From: Streptomyces sulfonofaciens
Lineage (GTDB): Bacteria > Actinomycetota > Actinomycetes > Streptomycetales > Streptomycetaceae
Length of the DNA: 64,000 nucleotides
NCBI RefSeq assembly: GCF_014656295.1
Contig: NZ_BNCD01000009.1
Location: 1 to 64,000, forward strand
Reading direction: 5' to 3'
Made by a program: the position numbers and the translations under genes. Shown piece after piece: positions 1 through 10,459 of the stretch. The notes under the pieces were generated by a model. It had not been told where the DNA came from and ran no database searches. It saw nothing but the letters and a program-made list of their open reading frames with translations. Position 1 is the stretch's first letter. The number at the start of each line of letters is the position of its first letter.

Positions 1-423
1 TCAAGGAACGGACACTTCCTTCGTACTCACCGCGACCCTCCGCGGCTTTCCTCCGGGCGTTTCCCTTCGGTGTTTCCAACCTTACCAGACTCGATTTCCT
101 GCCGTTTCCGGTCGGAATTCTTCTCCGGTGGCCGTTGGAGGGCCTACGCTCTGGCTGCCTCTCGGCTTCCTTTTCGCGTGTCCCGACTTTATCAGATGGT
201 TTCGGCCGGACTAACCGGCGTCATATTCCAATCGAGTCGGAGGACTCCTCCGGAATCCAGGACCACAGAGGAGTTCGCAGATCATAGCTGATACCCCGAA
301 CCGGTCTGATCGAACCAACCTGATTCAAGGCAACTGCTCTAACCTAGCTCCCCACCTAGTCCCTGTCAAGAGATCTCGGCGAAGTGAAGTGGACACTAGC
401 AGCTCACGCGGTGCCGATGCACA
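1..423. other. Non-coding left edge with an imperfect repeat
   Basis: No convincing gene is seen. The stretch is less GC-rich than the rest of the window and has no coding-like third-position bias in any frame. Two imperfect copies of a motif occur: ACCTTACCAGACTCGATTTC near 80-99 and GACTTTATCAGATGGTTTCG near 185-204. The stretch ends at the stop of the SpoIIM-like gene, so part may be its 3' trailer. It may also belong to a gene or RNA operon to the left of the window; that is a guess. Confidence 0.4.
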
Positions 424-1431
424 TCAGGCCGCCAGTGGGAGGTCCGCGCTGCGTTCCTCGGGGGCCAGGTCACCGGTCTCGCCGGCCCGTGCCGCCCTGC
501 CGCCGACGACGAAGACGTACACAAGGAACGCCGCCTCCGCGGCGACTCCGGCTGCCACGCGTGCCCATGTCGGCAGTCCCGACGGTGTCACGAAGCCCTC
601 GATGGCGCCCGAGACGAACAGGACCAGGGCCAGGCCGATGGCCATCCCCATGGCGGCCCTGCCTTCCTCCGCGAGAGCGGTCCTGCGCGGCCGCGGGCCT
701 GGATCGATCACGGTCCACCCCAGTCGCAGTCCGGTACCCGCCGCGACGAAGACCGCGGTGAGCTCCAGGAGTCCGTGGGGCACGACGAGGCCGAGGAAGG
801 TGTCCAGGCGTCCCGCTGAGGACATCAGGCCGATGCCCACGCCCAGGTTCAGCATGTTCTGGAACAGCACCCACAGGACAGGTACGCCGAGGAGGGCCCC
901 CAGGACCAGGCAGAGGCCCGCGGCCTCCGCGTTGTTCGTCCAGACCTGGGCCGCGAACGAAGCCGCGGGGTGGCTGGAGTAGTACGTCTCGTACTCGCCG
1001 CCCGGCCGGGTCAGGTTCCGCAGCTCCGCGGGGGCCGCGATGGTGGCCTGCACCTCGGGGTGGGTGCCGATCCACCATCCCAGAAGGGCGGCTGTCGCCG
1101 TGGAGACCAGAGCGGTCGGCACCCACCAGTGCCTGCTGCGGTAGACCGCGGCCGGGAAGCCGTGCGTGACGAAGTGCGCCACGTCGCTCCAGGAGGCCCG
1201 CCGGGTGCCGGTCACCGCACTGCGCGCGCGTGCCAGCAACTGGGTGAGGCGGCCGGTGAGCCGGGGATCGGGGGCACTGGACTGGATCAGTGAGAGGTGC
1301 GTGGCGGTGCGCTGGTAGAGGGCGACGAGTTCGTCGGCCTCGGCACCGGTCAGCCGGCGCCGGCGGCGTACCAGGGCGTCGAGGCGGTCCCATTGCGCGT
1401 GGTGCGCGGACACGAACACATCGAGATCCAT
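424..1431 (-). CDS. Stage II sporulation protein M (SpoIIM/DUF95) family membrane protein
   Basis: Protein of 335 aa. A charged N-terminal helical part (residues 1-95, beginning MDLDVFVSAHHAQW) is followed by about five hydrophobic segments (near 105-125, 170-200, 210-235, 255-278 and 285-310). This is the architecture of the SpoIIM/DUF95 family. In Bacillus SpoIIM is part of the engulfment complex; in actinobacteria the family is widespread and not tied to endospores, so the role here is unknown. It is transcribed divergently from the RDD-family gene that starts at 1671, an arrangement common in actinobacteria and suggesting a shared membrane function. The ATG start is followed directly by the family's conserved N-terminus. 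Confidence 0.85.
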   Translation of the reverse strand: MDLDVFVSAHHAQWDRLDALVRRRRRLTGAEADELVALYQRTATHLSLIQSSAPDPRLTGRLTQLLARARSAVTGTRRASWSDVAHFVTHGFPAAVYRSRHWWVPTALVSTATAALLGWWIGTHPEVQATIAAPAELRNLTRPGGEYETYYSSHPAASFAAQVWTNNAEAAGLCLVLGALLGVPVLWVLFQNMLNLGVGIGLMSSAGRLDTFLGLVVPHGLLELTAVFVAAGTGLRLGWTVIDPGPRPRRTALAEEGRAAMGMAIGLALVLFVSGAIEGFVTPSGLPTWARVAAGVAAEAAFLVYVFVVGGRAARAGETGDLAPEERSADLPLAA

Positions 1432-1670
1432 GCGGCCTCTCCTCGTAGCTCCTCGTAGCTCCTCGTTCCCCGCCGCCCCCGGCCCGGGCCGGGGGGCCGC
1501 ACCGACCCCGGTCCGGCGCCGCCGGCCCCGGCCACGACGCGTACCGCGTCTCCTGGTGCGGCGCGACAGACGTCAGCTTGGCAGACTGGCCGCTCCCGGG
1601 TGCGGGTCGGGCCACCGCGCAAGTGGGCCCATGGGCGGGTTCGGGTGCGGGCGGAGAGAGGACGGCGGGC

Positions 1671-2741
1671 GTGAGCGAGCTTGTGACGGGTGAGGCGGTG
1701 GCGCTGGAGCTGCGGCCGGCGAGGCTGCCGAGCCGGGCGCTGGCCGAGCTGGTGGATCTGGCCGTCGCGCTGGCGGTCTACGTCACGTCGATGGTGGCCG
1801 TACTGGCCTCGACGTCGTCCCTGGACGATGCCGCCGAGGCGGCCATCGCGGTTGCGTCGTTCCTGTTGCTGCTGGTGGGTGCGCCGATCGCGGTCGAGAC
1901 ACTCTCCCATGGCCGGTCGCTCGGGAAGCTGGCGTGCGGACTGCGGGTGGTGCGGGACGACGGGGGGCCGATCCGGTTCCGGCATGCGCTGGTCCGGGGT
2001 GCGATGGGGGTCGTGGAGATCCTGCTGTCGACCGGCGTGATCGCGTGCGTCGCCTCGCTGGTGTCGGCGCGCGGCCGGCGGCTCGGTGACGTGTTCGCGG
2101 GGACGCTGGTCGTGCGGGAACGGGTGCCCGGGGCGCCCGGCGGGTTCGTTCCCCCTCCGCCGCCGTGGCTGGCGGGGCGCTTCTCGGGGCTGGACATGTC
2201 TGCCGTGCCGGACGGGCTCTGGCTGGCGGTCCGGCAGTACCTGACCCGTATGGGGCAACTGGACCCGCAGGTGAGCTGGTCGATGGCGGAGCGGCTGGCG
2301 GCCGATCTGGCGGGGCGCACGGGGGCTCCTGCGCCCTCTGACGTGCCGCCCGCCGCCTATCTGGCGGCCGTGGTGCACGAACGGCAGACACGGGATGTCC
2401 GACGGGCCTTCGGCGGGAGTGACGTGCCGGGTCACTGGAGCGGAGGGCCTTCAGGGGGTCCAGGGGAGTCGGGGCATCCAGGGGGCGCATGGGGTTCGGG
2501 GGGCGCCGCGTGGTGGCCGGCTCCGGCTCCCGCCGTACCTCTCGCACCCACTGGTGCCCCCGCGCCCCCTCGGGCCCCGAACTACGCGGACCCGGTCCCC
2601 GCCCCGGCTGCGGCCCCGAGCTCCGCTCCGGCCCCCTTCCCCGCTCCGAAGACGGAAACGGAGACGAGCACAGGGACAGGGGCAGAGGCAGGGCCGGAGG
2701 CGTCCGGCAGGCCCGGCACGGGATTCGTACCGCCTGCGTGA
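1671..2741 (+). CDS. RDD family integral membrane protein
   Basis: GTG start chosen because GGAGAGAGGA lies just upstream (about 1653-1662); upstream in-frame starts have no ribosome-binding site. About 356 aa. The RDD domain covers roughly residues 15-150: a conserved Arg/Asp region (RLPSRALAELVDLAVAL), three hydrophobic segments, and the SLGKLACGLRVV and RRLGDVFAGTLVV signatures. After residue 230 the protein becomes a Pro/Ala/Gly/Ser-rich, probably disordered cytoplasmic tail with no recognisable domain. RDD proteins are small transporters or membrane adaptors; some are proposed Na+/H+ antiporters, but no substrate can be assigned. Divergent from the SpoIIM-like gene. Confidence 0.85.
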   Translation: MSELVTGEAVALELRPARLPSRALAELVDLAVALAVYVTSMVAVLASTSSLDDAAEAAIAVASFLLLLVGAPIAVETLSHGRSLGKLACGLRVVRDDGGPIRFRHALVRGAMGVVEILLSTGVIACVASLVSARGRRLGDVFAGTLVVRERVPGAPGGFVPPPPPWLAGRFSGLDMSAVPDGLWLAVRQYLTRMGQLDPQVSWSMAERLAADLAGRTGAPAPSDVPPAAYLAAVVHERQTRDVRRAFGGSDVPGHWSGGPSGGPGESGHPGGAWGSGGAAWWPAPAPAVPLAPTGAPAPPRAPNYADPVPAPAAAPSSAPAPFPAPKTETETSTGTGAEAGPEASGRPGTGFVPPA

Positions 2742-2895
2742 TCCGGCGGCCACGTCCGCGCTCGTCGCAGAGCGGGCCCACGCCGGCCCCGCCCCTACGT
2801 GCACCGGCCCGGGCCCGGCCCCGCGTCCGGCCCCGCGTCCGGTCCCGAACCCGACACGGGCCCGCCCCGAGCCCGACCCGAATCGGGTCCCGGTC

Positions 2896-3519
2896 CTACC
2901 CGAGTCGGTCGAACGCCGACGGTGGCGATTCGAGGTCGTCGAGTTCGACGCCGGGAGCGGCGAGCACCACGTCGCCGGTGAGGTGGACGGTGCGCCGCTC
3001 ACCCGTGTCCAGGGCGCTGACCTGGTATTCGTCCACGGTCAGAGGGCCGTTGTCAGTGGCGTGTGCTTCTCTCTTCACCAAGGCCCAGGACTGGTCGACG
3101 GTGCGGGGCGCCAGGACGGGGTGGGTGAAGGTGACGAGGCGTACCCGGGTCGCGGGGGAATCGGGGGTGAGGCGCAGCAGCCGTGCGGTCGAGACGAGGA
3201 ATGCGGGGGAGGTGCCGGTGAAGGCGTGGGCAGGGGCGTTGCCCTCGGTGGCATGGGTGCCGGTGGGGTCGGTGCGGACCCAGGTGACACCGTCGAGTGC
3301 GGCCCCGCGCACCTGCCAGCTCGACGCATGGAGTTCTAGGCGGATCGGGCGGCCGAGCTCGTCCACGGCCAGGTCGACGGAGCCCGCGTGGTCGCCGGCG
3401 GGAGTCGTCAGTTGAGAGACGTAGCGCCAGCCGGAGGGGCCGGGGGCGCACTGGAAGTGTTCTTCGCCAAGGGGGGTGTGATCGTGCGGATCATGGAGCG
3501 AATAACGGCCGCGGGGCAT
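2896..3519 (-). CDS. Conserved hypothetical protein, 207 aa
   Basis: Codon usage is typical of the genome, and a complete ORF starts MPRGRYSLHDPHDHTPLGEE. The composition suggests a soluble beta-rich cytoplasmic protein: alternating hydrophobic/polar strands, no signal peptide and no membrane segment. Recurrent stretches such as WRYVSQLTTP and TVDEYQVSALDTG look like strands of a lipocalin-like or glycolipid-binding barrel, but I do not recognise the family with certainty. It lies between the RDD gene (convergent) and sahH (same strand, about 260 bp away). No function is assigned. Confidence 0.65.
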   Translation of the reverse strand: MPRGRYSLHDPHDHTPLGEEHFQCAPGPSGWRYVSQLTTPAGDHAGSVDLAVDELGRPIRLELHASSWQVRGAALDGVTWVRTDPTGTHATEGNAPAHAFTGTSPAFLVSTARLLRLTPDSPATRVRLVTFTHPVLAPRTVDQSWALVKREAHATDNGPLTVDEYQVSALDTGERRTVHLTGDVVLAAPGVELDDLESPPSAFDRLG

Positions 3520-3688
3520 GGGAGGTCCTGAATCTTCCGGCGCATGGGCACGGACGGCCGGGCCCGTACTCCACGAACCGTACCTCCGGAACGGAGCAGG
3601 CCCCCGGCACGGGGGTCCGGGGGCCTGCTCACATCCGGTTCACCGACCAGGCCGCCGCCGCACCGGGGCGGCGGGGCCCCACCCCGCC

Positions 3689-3719
3689 GCACACCGGCGG
3701 CAGAGCCGGGCCGGTGTGC
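3689..3719 (-). terminator. Probable sahH terminator hairpin
   Basis: Perfect 10-bp inverted repeat (GCACACCGGC / GCCGGTGTGC) with an 11-nt loop, starting about 57 nt downstream of the sahH stop. There is no clear U-tract, as is usual for Streptomyces terminators. Confidence 0.5.
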
Positions 3720-3775
3720 CGCCGGCAGCGGCAGGTGACATCAGCGGCGGAGTCGGAGCCGGGGCCGGAGTCGAA

Positions 3776-5239
<1,464 letters not shown>

Positions 5240-6074
5240 ACGGGCTGCTCCTCGTGATGAGTCGAGGTGGGTACGGCTGTTCTGCGCGAAACGGGCAAAC
5301 GGGCATACGAATGCCCGGGTGCGCGCGGCGCAGTTCGTCGGAGGCCCTCTCTCCCTCGGTCGGCCTCCTGGGGCCGCCCGACCGCCATCAGCAGCGACGT
5401 CTGGCTCGGTCACGAATTTACACCGATCCGGCCCGGGGCCCCAGTCCGCTCCGGCACTTCCCGTTGGCATCTGCGTGGTTTGGCCAATGTTGTACGCCCG
5501 GTTCCCCGCTGCCGTCGGCGGTTCGCACATCCTGGGGCCCTACCCGTGCAGCGGGCGGCCATCACTTCGCACGGCACGGCCGTAGCGCCACGATCCCGCG
5601 GCAGGTGGATGCGCTGCTCACGGCGAAAGCGCTGCACTCCGGCCGCTTGGAGACGAAGGCGGCGTCCTGCGGACGCCCGCCCGGGAGCACCTGTCGCAGC
5701 AGGCCAAGGGCAGCGGGGGGCCGCCTGCCATGGGGGGAGAGGTGCCCAGGGCGGTCGGCAGTTGAAAACGGTGGCCGAAAAGTGCCCTTGGAGGGTCCTC
5801 TCTCGGCATGCCCGAGCGGCCGGGCGCCGCCGACCCGCCGCCGACCCGGCGGCAGGGACGGCGGCGGGGCCGAGGACTCCGACGCCCAGGACCCGGCCGA
5901 GACCGGTGTCACGACGGATGATTCCGGGACCGGTGTCAGCGGGACCGGTGTCAGGAGGATGAGGGCCCCGGCCTCAGCGGCCCGGGCCGGGAACTAACGG
6001 GGCCGGGAACGAGGCCGGGGCCGGAGCCGGGAACGAGGCCGGGGCCCGAGGCCCGGCAGGCCCGAAGCCGGGGA
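5240..6074. other. Long intergenic region upstream of sahH
   Basis: About 830 bp without a supportable gene; several overlapping ORFs exist on both strands but none has family character. It contains the sahH leader (5240 to about 5520), including a less GC-rich patch near 5410-5500. From about 5990 to 6060 there is low-complexity GCCGGGA/GGCCGGGG direct-repeat sequence just beyond the end of the CDF gene, which may act as that gene's terminator region. I did not recognise an SAH or SAM aptamer in the sahH leader. Confidence 0.4.
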
Positions 6075-6088
6075 GCCGGCGTCCGAGG

Positions 6089-7075
6089 TCAGTGGTCCGA
6101 GTGGTCGTTCGCCGGTCCGGGGCCGCCCGGGGTGGCCGCGGGGTCGGGACCCGCGGCGGCCTCCTCGGCACTGTAGATGTCCGGCTCCAGGTAGATCACG
6201 CGGGCGATCGGAACGCTGCTGCGGATGCGCTCCTCCGCGGCGTTGATCGCGGCGGCCACCTCCGCGGCGGTGTCGTCGTGCCGGACGGCGATCTTGGCTG
6301 CGACCAGGAGTTCCTCGGGGCCGAGGTGGAGGGTGCGCATGTGGATGATGCGGGTGACCGTGTCGCCGTCGACCAGGGCCCGCTCGATCCTGCCCACCTC
6401 TTCCGCGCCCGCGGCCTCGCCGAGCAGCAGCGACTTCGTCTCGACGGCGAGCACCAGGGCGATCGAGATGAGCAGCACCCCGATGCACAGGGTGCCGACG
6501 CCGTCCCAGACGCCGCTGCCGGTGAGCAGCGCGAGGCCGACGCCGCCGAGCGCGAGCAGCAGGCCGATCAGGGCGCCGAAGTCCTCCAGCAGGACGACGG
6601 GCAGCTCCGGAGCCTTCGCCCGGCGGATGAACTGCGCCCAGGAGAAGGTGCCGCGCAGCTCGCTCGCCTCCTTGATCGCCGTGCGGAACGAGAACCCCTC
6701 GGCGATGATCGCGAAGATCAGGACGCCGACCGGCCAGTACCAGGAGTCCAGGTCGTGCGGGTGCTTCACCTTCTCGTAGCCCTCGTAGAGCGCGAACATG
6801 CCGCCGATCGAGAAGAGGACGATCGAGACGAGGAAGGCGTAGATGAAGCGCTCGCGGCCGTAGCCGAAGGGGTGCTGCGGGGTGGCGGCGCGCTTGGACT
6901 TCCTGCCGCCGAGCAGCAACAGGATCTGGTTGCCGGAGTCGGCCAGTGAGTGCACGGCCTCGGCGAGCATCGACGAGGAGCCGCTGAAGACGAACGCCAC
7001 GAACTTCGAAGCGGCGATCGCCAGATTGGCGCCGAGCGCCGCCACGATCGCCTTGGTGCCTCCTGAAGCGCTCAT
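6089..7075 (-). CDS. Cation diffusion facilitator (CDF) family transporter, ZnT9-like
   Basis: Integral membrane transporter of about 328 aa, probably exporting a divalent metal. N-terminal transmembrane domain with six helices: the helix-2 metal motif HSLADSGN is intact (HxxxD). The C-terminal cytoplasmic domain (about 235-315) has the family alpha/beta pattern with LHLGPEELLVAAKI. In helix 5 the usual second HxxxD is replaced by LLEDFGALIG (Glu-Asp), the pattern of the SLC30A9/ZnT9-like branch, so substrate and coupling may differ from classical zinc exporters. The tail after about 315 is Pro/Gly-rich with two His residues. The start is uncertain: an ATG four codons upstream (7087) is also possible. 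It lies downstream of manA on the same strand. Confidence 0.88.
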   Translation of the reverse strand: MSASGGTKAIVAALGANLAIAASKFVAFVFSGSSSMLAEAVHSLADSGNQILLLLGGRKSKRAATPQHPFGYGRERFIYAFLVSIVLFSIGGMFALYEGYEKVKHPHDLDSWYWPVGVLIFAIIAEGFSFRTAIKEASELRGTFSWAQFIRRAKAPELPVVLLEDFGALIGLLLALGGVGLALLTGSGVWDGVGTLCIGVLLISIALVLAVETKSLLLGEAAGAEEVGRIERALVDGDTVTRIIHMRTLHLGPEELLVAAKIAVRHDDTAAEVAAAINAAEERIRSSVPIARVIYLEPDIYSAEEAAAGPDPAATPGGPGPANDHSDH

Positions 7076-7144
7076 GTCTCCCCGCATCCCCTTTGTCGCG
7101 TCGTTGTCGCGTGGTTGTCGCGTTTGGCCGCGCGTTCACCGCCT

Positions 7145-7178
7145 CATCGCGTGCAGCGCACCATCGCGTGCAGCGCAC
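7145..7178. repeat. Two adjacent 17-bp direct repeats
   Basis: CATCGCGTGCAGCGCAC occurs twice in tandem (7145-7161, 7162-7178) between manA and the CDF gene. Just upstream (about 7096-7125) TTGTCGCGT is also repeated. Together they make a short low-complexity spacer with no visible hairpin. Confidence 0.8.
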
Positions 7179-7318
7179 CGCAGTGACGCCGATGCGGTCG
7201 CGGCACCGCTGTGCCGTCACGCATCGCAGTCGCCGCTGCCGCCCGGTCCGGCTTTGCCCGTCCTTTGCGGTGGGTCATTGTTGCAGCCCGCGTCGGCGGC
7301 GCCGCATGCGGTGCTCCC

Positions 7319-8503
7319 TCAGGCGACCACGGTGGCTCGGAAGAGAGTTCCCTCTCCGGTCGCTTCGACCGGTTCATCCGCCGGTACGAACACCGACTCG
7401 CCCGGGCCCAGGCGCAGGCCGCCCGCATGGACGGCGCCTTCCGTGCAGAGCAGGATCTGCGGAGTGGGGGCGGTGAGCCGGCGGACCGGCCCGCCCTCGG
7501 CCAGGACGTACCGGGAGAGCCTGAACTCGTCGATCGGAGTCTCGTAGACCTGCTCGCCGTCCGGGCCGGCCGCCGGGCGGAGCACTCCGGGGCCGCCGGC
7601 CTCGAAGCGGACGATCCGCAGCAGTTCGGGGACGTCGACGTGCTTGGGGGTGAGGCCGCAGCGCAACACGTTGTCGGAGTTGGCCATGATCTCCACGCCG
7701 AAGCCCTGGAGGTAGGCGTGCGGTACGCCGGCGCCCAGGTACAGGGCCTCCCCCGGCTGCAGCCGGACGTGGTTGAGGAGCATGGCGGCGATGACACCGG
7801 GGTCGCCGGGGTAGTGGTGTGCGATGGAGGCGTACGCGGCGTACTCCGCGCCCCACGTGGCACCCGTGCCGCGGGCCTGCTCGGTGAGCCTGGCGCAGGC
7901 CGCGGCGGCCTCGGCGACGGTGACGGCCATCTGCTCCGGATCGGCCGTCAGCAGCGCGGTGAGCACCTCCCGCAGGGCGGCCTCTTGAGGGTGCGCGCCC
8001 AGCAGGTCGACGTAGGGCTTGAGGGAGTCGACCTCAAGGCGGGCCAGGAGTTCGGCGGCCGCGTCGGGCGCGCGGAAGCCGCAGAGGCCGTCGAAGAGTG
8101 TGAGCGCGCAGATCAGTTCGGGCTTGTGGTTGGGGTCCTTGTAGTTGCGGTGCGGGGCGTCGAGGGGGACGCCGCGGCGCTCCTCGTCGGCGTAGCCCCG
8201 CTCCGCCTGGGCACGGTCGGGGTGCACCTGGAGGGAGAGCGGCGCGCCGGCGGCCAGCAGCTTGAGGAGGAAGGGCAGTCGGGGGCCGAACCTGGCCGTG
8301 GCCCGCGGCCCGAGTGCCCGCTCGGGGTCGGCGGCGATCACCTCGTCCAGGGTGCCGCGTGGAGTGCGTGAGGGGGCGCCGGGGTGGGCGCCCATCCACA
8401 TCTCTGCCTGCGGTTCACCCGTCGGCTCGACGCCGAGGAGGTGCGGGATGGCGGTGGCCGAGCCCCAGGCGTAGGGCCGGATCGGGTTGGCAAGGCGGTC
8501 CAT
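7319..8503 (-). CDS. manA: Mannose-6-phosphate isomerase, class I
   Basis: Zinc enzyme interconverting fructose-6-P and mannose-6-P, the entry to GDP-mannose. The product is 394 aa, normal for type I PMI. Signatures: N-terminal NPIRPYAWGS, zinc ligands in LSLQVHPD (Gln, His), the Glu of NHKPEL, and the later His of GVPHAYLQGFGVEIMANSDNVLR, which also supplies the active-site Arg region. It is cytosolic. Upstream on the same strand lie the SIS-domain and Trm112 genes, so a manB-Trm112-SIS-manA gene set serves mannose metabolism. A 316-bp gap separates it from the SIS gene and may hold its own promoter. GGAAG precedes the ATG. Confidence 0.95.
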   Translation of the reverse strand: MDRLANPIRPYAWGSATAIPHLLGVEPTGEPQAEMWMGAHPGAPSRTPRGTLDEVIAADPERALGPRATARFGPRLPFLLKLLAAGAPLSLQVHPDRAQAERGYADEERRGVPLDAPHRNYKDPNHKPELICALTLFDGLCGFRAPDAAAELLARLEVDSLKPYVDLLGAHPQEAALREVLTALLTADPEQMAVTVAEAAAACARLTEQARGTGATWGAEYAAYASIAHHYPGDPGVIAAMLLNHVRLQPGEALYLGAGVPHAYLQGFGVEIMANSDNVLRCGLTPKHVDVPELLRIVRFEAGGPGVLRPAAGPDGEQVYETPIDEFRLSRYVLAEGGPVRRLTAPTPQILLCTEGAVHAGGLRLGPGESVFVPADEPVEATGEGTLFRATVVA

Positions 8504-8547
8504 GGCTTCTTCCGGGGCTCTTTCGGGTTCCGTCGGGGTCGGTTCGG

Positions 8548-8592
8548 CCTGTTGGGCCTGTTGGGCCTGTTGGGCCTGCTGGGCCTGCTGGA
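8548..8592. repeat. Five tandem copies of a 9-bp unit upstream of manA
   Basis: CCTGTTGGG is repeated three times, then CCTGCTGGG and CCTGCTGGA, in the 316-bp gap (8504-8819) between manA and the SIS gene, about 45 bp before the manA start. A looser GGGTCCTG run continues to about 8620. The rest of the gap shows no gene. The number of copies could vary between strains and so alter the leader. Confidence 0.85.
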
Positions 8593-8819
8593 CCCGGTGG
8601 GTCCTGCGGGTCCTGTGGGCTTGTTGCGGTTACGTCGGTTACGTCGGTTCCGTAGAGATTCTGGCCCAGTGCTTCCGGATGGAGCCGGCCGGGTCGACGG
8701 CGAGCGAACCCCGGCCCGGGCAGAGCAGCGGCCGGCGAGCGGCGGACCGCCGACGACAAGCGACAGGCGACGGCGACCGCACTGCGCGGGGCGGGGCCGG
8801 CCGGGTGGGGCAGGGCGGT

Positions 8820-9950
8820 TCAGTGCGCCTGGGTGGCCAGGCCGAGGTAGACGGCGGCGAAGTCGGTGATGGCGATCAGCTCTGCCAGGGTCTCCAACTC
8901 CTCGCCGTCCTCCGGTTCGAGCTCGCTGATCGCGGTGTCATGGCTGAGGGCCAGGTCACGGGCGGCCTGGGCGGCGCTGAGGTTGTCGGTGGGACGGTCC
9001 CGGAGCAGCACCACGCGCGCGTGCAGTACCTGGGCCTCCTCCACGCGGTCGCGGAAGAAGTCGTCGGGGTCGGCACCGGCGGCCAGGGCGCCGACCAGCA
9101 GGGCGCCGTGGGCGGGCATGGCCTCGGGCAGTTCGGCGGCGAGCGCGGGGCGGCCGGCGAGCTCCGCGAGCGCGGCGGCGAACCTGCGGCCCGCGGGCCC
9201 GGCGGACGGGCCCTCCGTCCAGATCAGCGGGAGCGCGTCGGCCAGCTCGGCGGCGAGCGTCTTGGCCGGGTTGCTGTAGGTGGCGATGGCCGGGCCGCAC
9301 CGCTCGGCGACGTGGTCGAGCCGGTCGGCGACCTTCTGCAGGGTCGACGCGGACGCGGTGAGCAGGCCGGTGCGGTCGAACAGCATGAGCAGCGGTGTGA
9401 GCAGCGCCCACAGAGCGCCCGGCGCGGATGCGGCGTCCGGTTCGTCCTGCTCGTACGGAGCGGTGGCCATCGGTACGGCGAGGCCGTGCGCGCCGCCGAC
9501 CGCCTCGGTGAGGGGTGTGCCGGAGGGCGAGACGGAGACGACCGTGCAGCCGCGGCGGTAGGCCTGCTCGACGAGGAGCGCGAGACCGGGCTCGGTGCCG
9601 TCCGGGGTGGTGATCAGCAGCAGGTCGACCGGGCCGGCCCAGCCGGGCAGCGCCCAGCGCAGCGCGCCCGCCGCGGGGGCCACACCGGTGGGGCTCAGCC
9701 GGGTGACCGGGCAGCCCGCGCCGACCAGCGTGCCGAGCAGGTCCGCGACTCCGACCGCGGCGGTGCCGGGACCTGCGATGAGCAGGGCCCGGGGGCGGCC
9801 GTCGGGCTTCAGCCCGGCGACACCGGACTCGGTGGCGTGCCGCAGGGCGGTGCGGACGCGGGCACCGGCCTCGGCGGCACCGCGCAACAGGCCCCGGCGG
9901 TCGGCCCTGGCCAGGTCGTCGGGTGCGTCGAGCAGCGATTCGTCCAGCAT
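8820..9950 (-). CDS. SIS-domain phosphosugar isomerase-like protein (bifunctional PGI/PMI family)
   Basis: 376 aa. The N-terminal half (about 55-200) is a SIS-like fold with PRALLIAGPGTAAVGVADLL and VDLLLITTPDGTEPGLA. The C-terminal half (about 215-370) resembles the bacterial phospho-glucose isomerase C-terminal domain, including NPAKTLAAELADALPLIW and the final HARVVLLRD and TDFAAVYLGLATQ segments. Archaeal relatives isomerise both glucose-6-P and mannose-6-P. In actinobacteria this gene sits reproducibly between manB and manA, so it may be a regulator or an alternative isomerase. SIS active-site residues look poorly kept in the N-terminal half, so catalysis is uncertain. The start is supported by GGAGG 10 nt upstream; 19 bp separate it from the Trm112 gene. 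Confidence 0.8.
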   Translation of the reverse strand: MLDESLLDAPDDLARADRRGLLRGAAEAGARVRTALRHATESGVAGLKPDGRPRALLIAGPGTAAVGVADLLGTLVGAGCPVTRLSPTGVAPAAGALRWALPGWAGPVDLLLITTPDGTEPGLALLVEQAYRRGCTVVSVSPSGTPLTEAVGGAHGLAVPMATAPYEQDEPDAASAPGALWALLTPLLMLFDRTGLLTASASTLQKVADRLDHVAERCGPAIATYSNPAKTLAAELADALPLIWTEGPSAGPAGRRFAAALAELAGRPALAAELPEAMPAHGALLVGALAAGADPDDFFRDRVEEAQVLHARVVLLRDRPTDNLSAAQAARDLALSHDTAISELEPEDGEELETLAELIAITDFAAVYLGLATQAH

Positions 9951-9969
9951 GGCTGGGGTGCCTCCGGGG

Positions 9970-10155
9970 TTACGCGGGGCGACGGGCCTCGTCGACGAGG
10001 AGTACGGGGATGCCGTCCCGGACGGGATAGGCGAGGCCGCAGTCCTTGCCGGTGCACAGCAGCTCACCGTCCTGGCCGCCGGTCCCCTCCTCCGTGAGCG
10101 GGGCGTGGCAGGCCGGGCAGGCGAGGATGTCCAGGAGGCCGGATTCGAGGGGCAT
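9970..10155 (-). CDS. Trm112 family zinc-ribbon-like protein
   Basis: 61 aa. Two Cys pairs (Cys13/Cys16 in LACPACHAPL and Cys34/Cys39 in CTGKDC) form a zinc-binding site, followed by the family signature GLAYPVRDGIPVLLVDEA. Eukaryotic and archaeal Trm112 activates methyltransferases; bacterial members are short, often of unknown partner, and in actinobacteria are commonly placed beside the SIS/manA genes. AAAGGAC upstream of the ATG fixes the start. Transcribed with, and 19 bp upstream of, the SIS-domain gene. Confidence 0.9.
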   Translation of the reverse strand: MPLESGLLDILACPACHAPLTEEGTGGQDGELLCTGKDCGLAYPVRDGIPVLLVDEARRPA

Positions 10156-10459
10156 GCGGGGTCCTTTTCTGGAGCGTGTTTCCCGGTCAGGGTAGCGCGG
10201 TGGCACCGGGCTTCCGCGGGGTGCTCGGGGCGGTGCGCAGCGGCCTGCACGGCGCCGCGCGGATGCTCGGGCGCCTCGGGAGCGGGCCCGGGGTGCCGCC
10301 CTGGGGCACGGGCGCCGCCAGGGACGGCAGGGCGTGGGCGGTGCGGTACGTGCGCGGGGCGTGCGGCGCGGGGCGCGGGCATACGCGGCATACGGCTTGG
10401 GCGGCGTGCGGCTCGGGCGGCCGATGTCGTGCCCGGGCCCGGAGCGCCCCGTGGGCCGA

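Noticed and set aside
70..291. 73-codon ORF at the left edge
   Set aside because: Ser/Arg/Phe-rich with no ribosome site, spanning the repeated motif; no coding character.
5240..5520. Possible SAH/SAM riboswitch upstream of sahH
   Set aside because: I could not find the conserved aptamer core; ACGAGGAGCA near the start is just the ribosome-binding site.
8415..8759. Minus-strand ORF with collagen-like Gly-Pro-X repeats
   Set aside because: It is the reverse reading of the 9-bp tandem repeat, overlaps the 5' end of manA on the same strand, and has no ribosome site or signal peptide. Best explained as a repeat in the manA leader.
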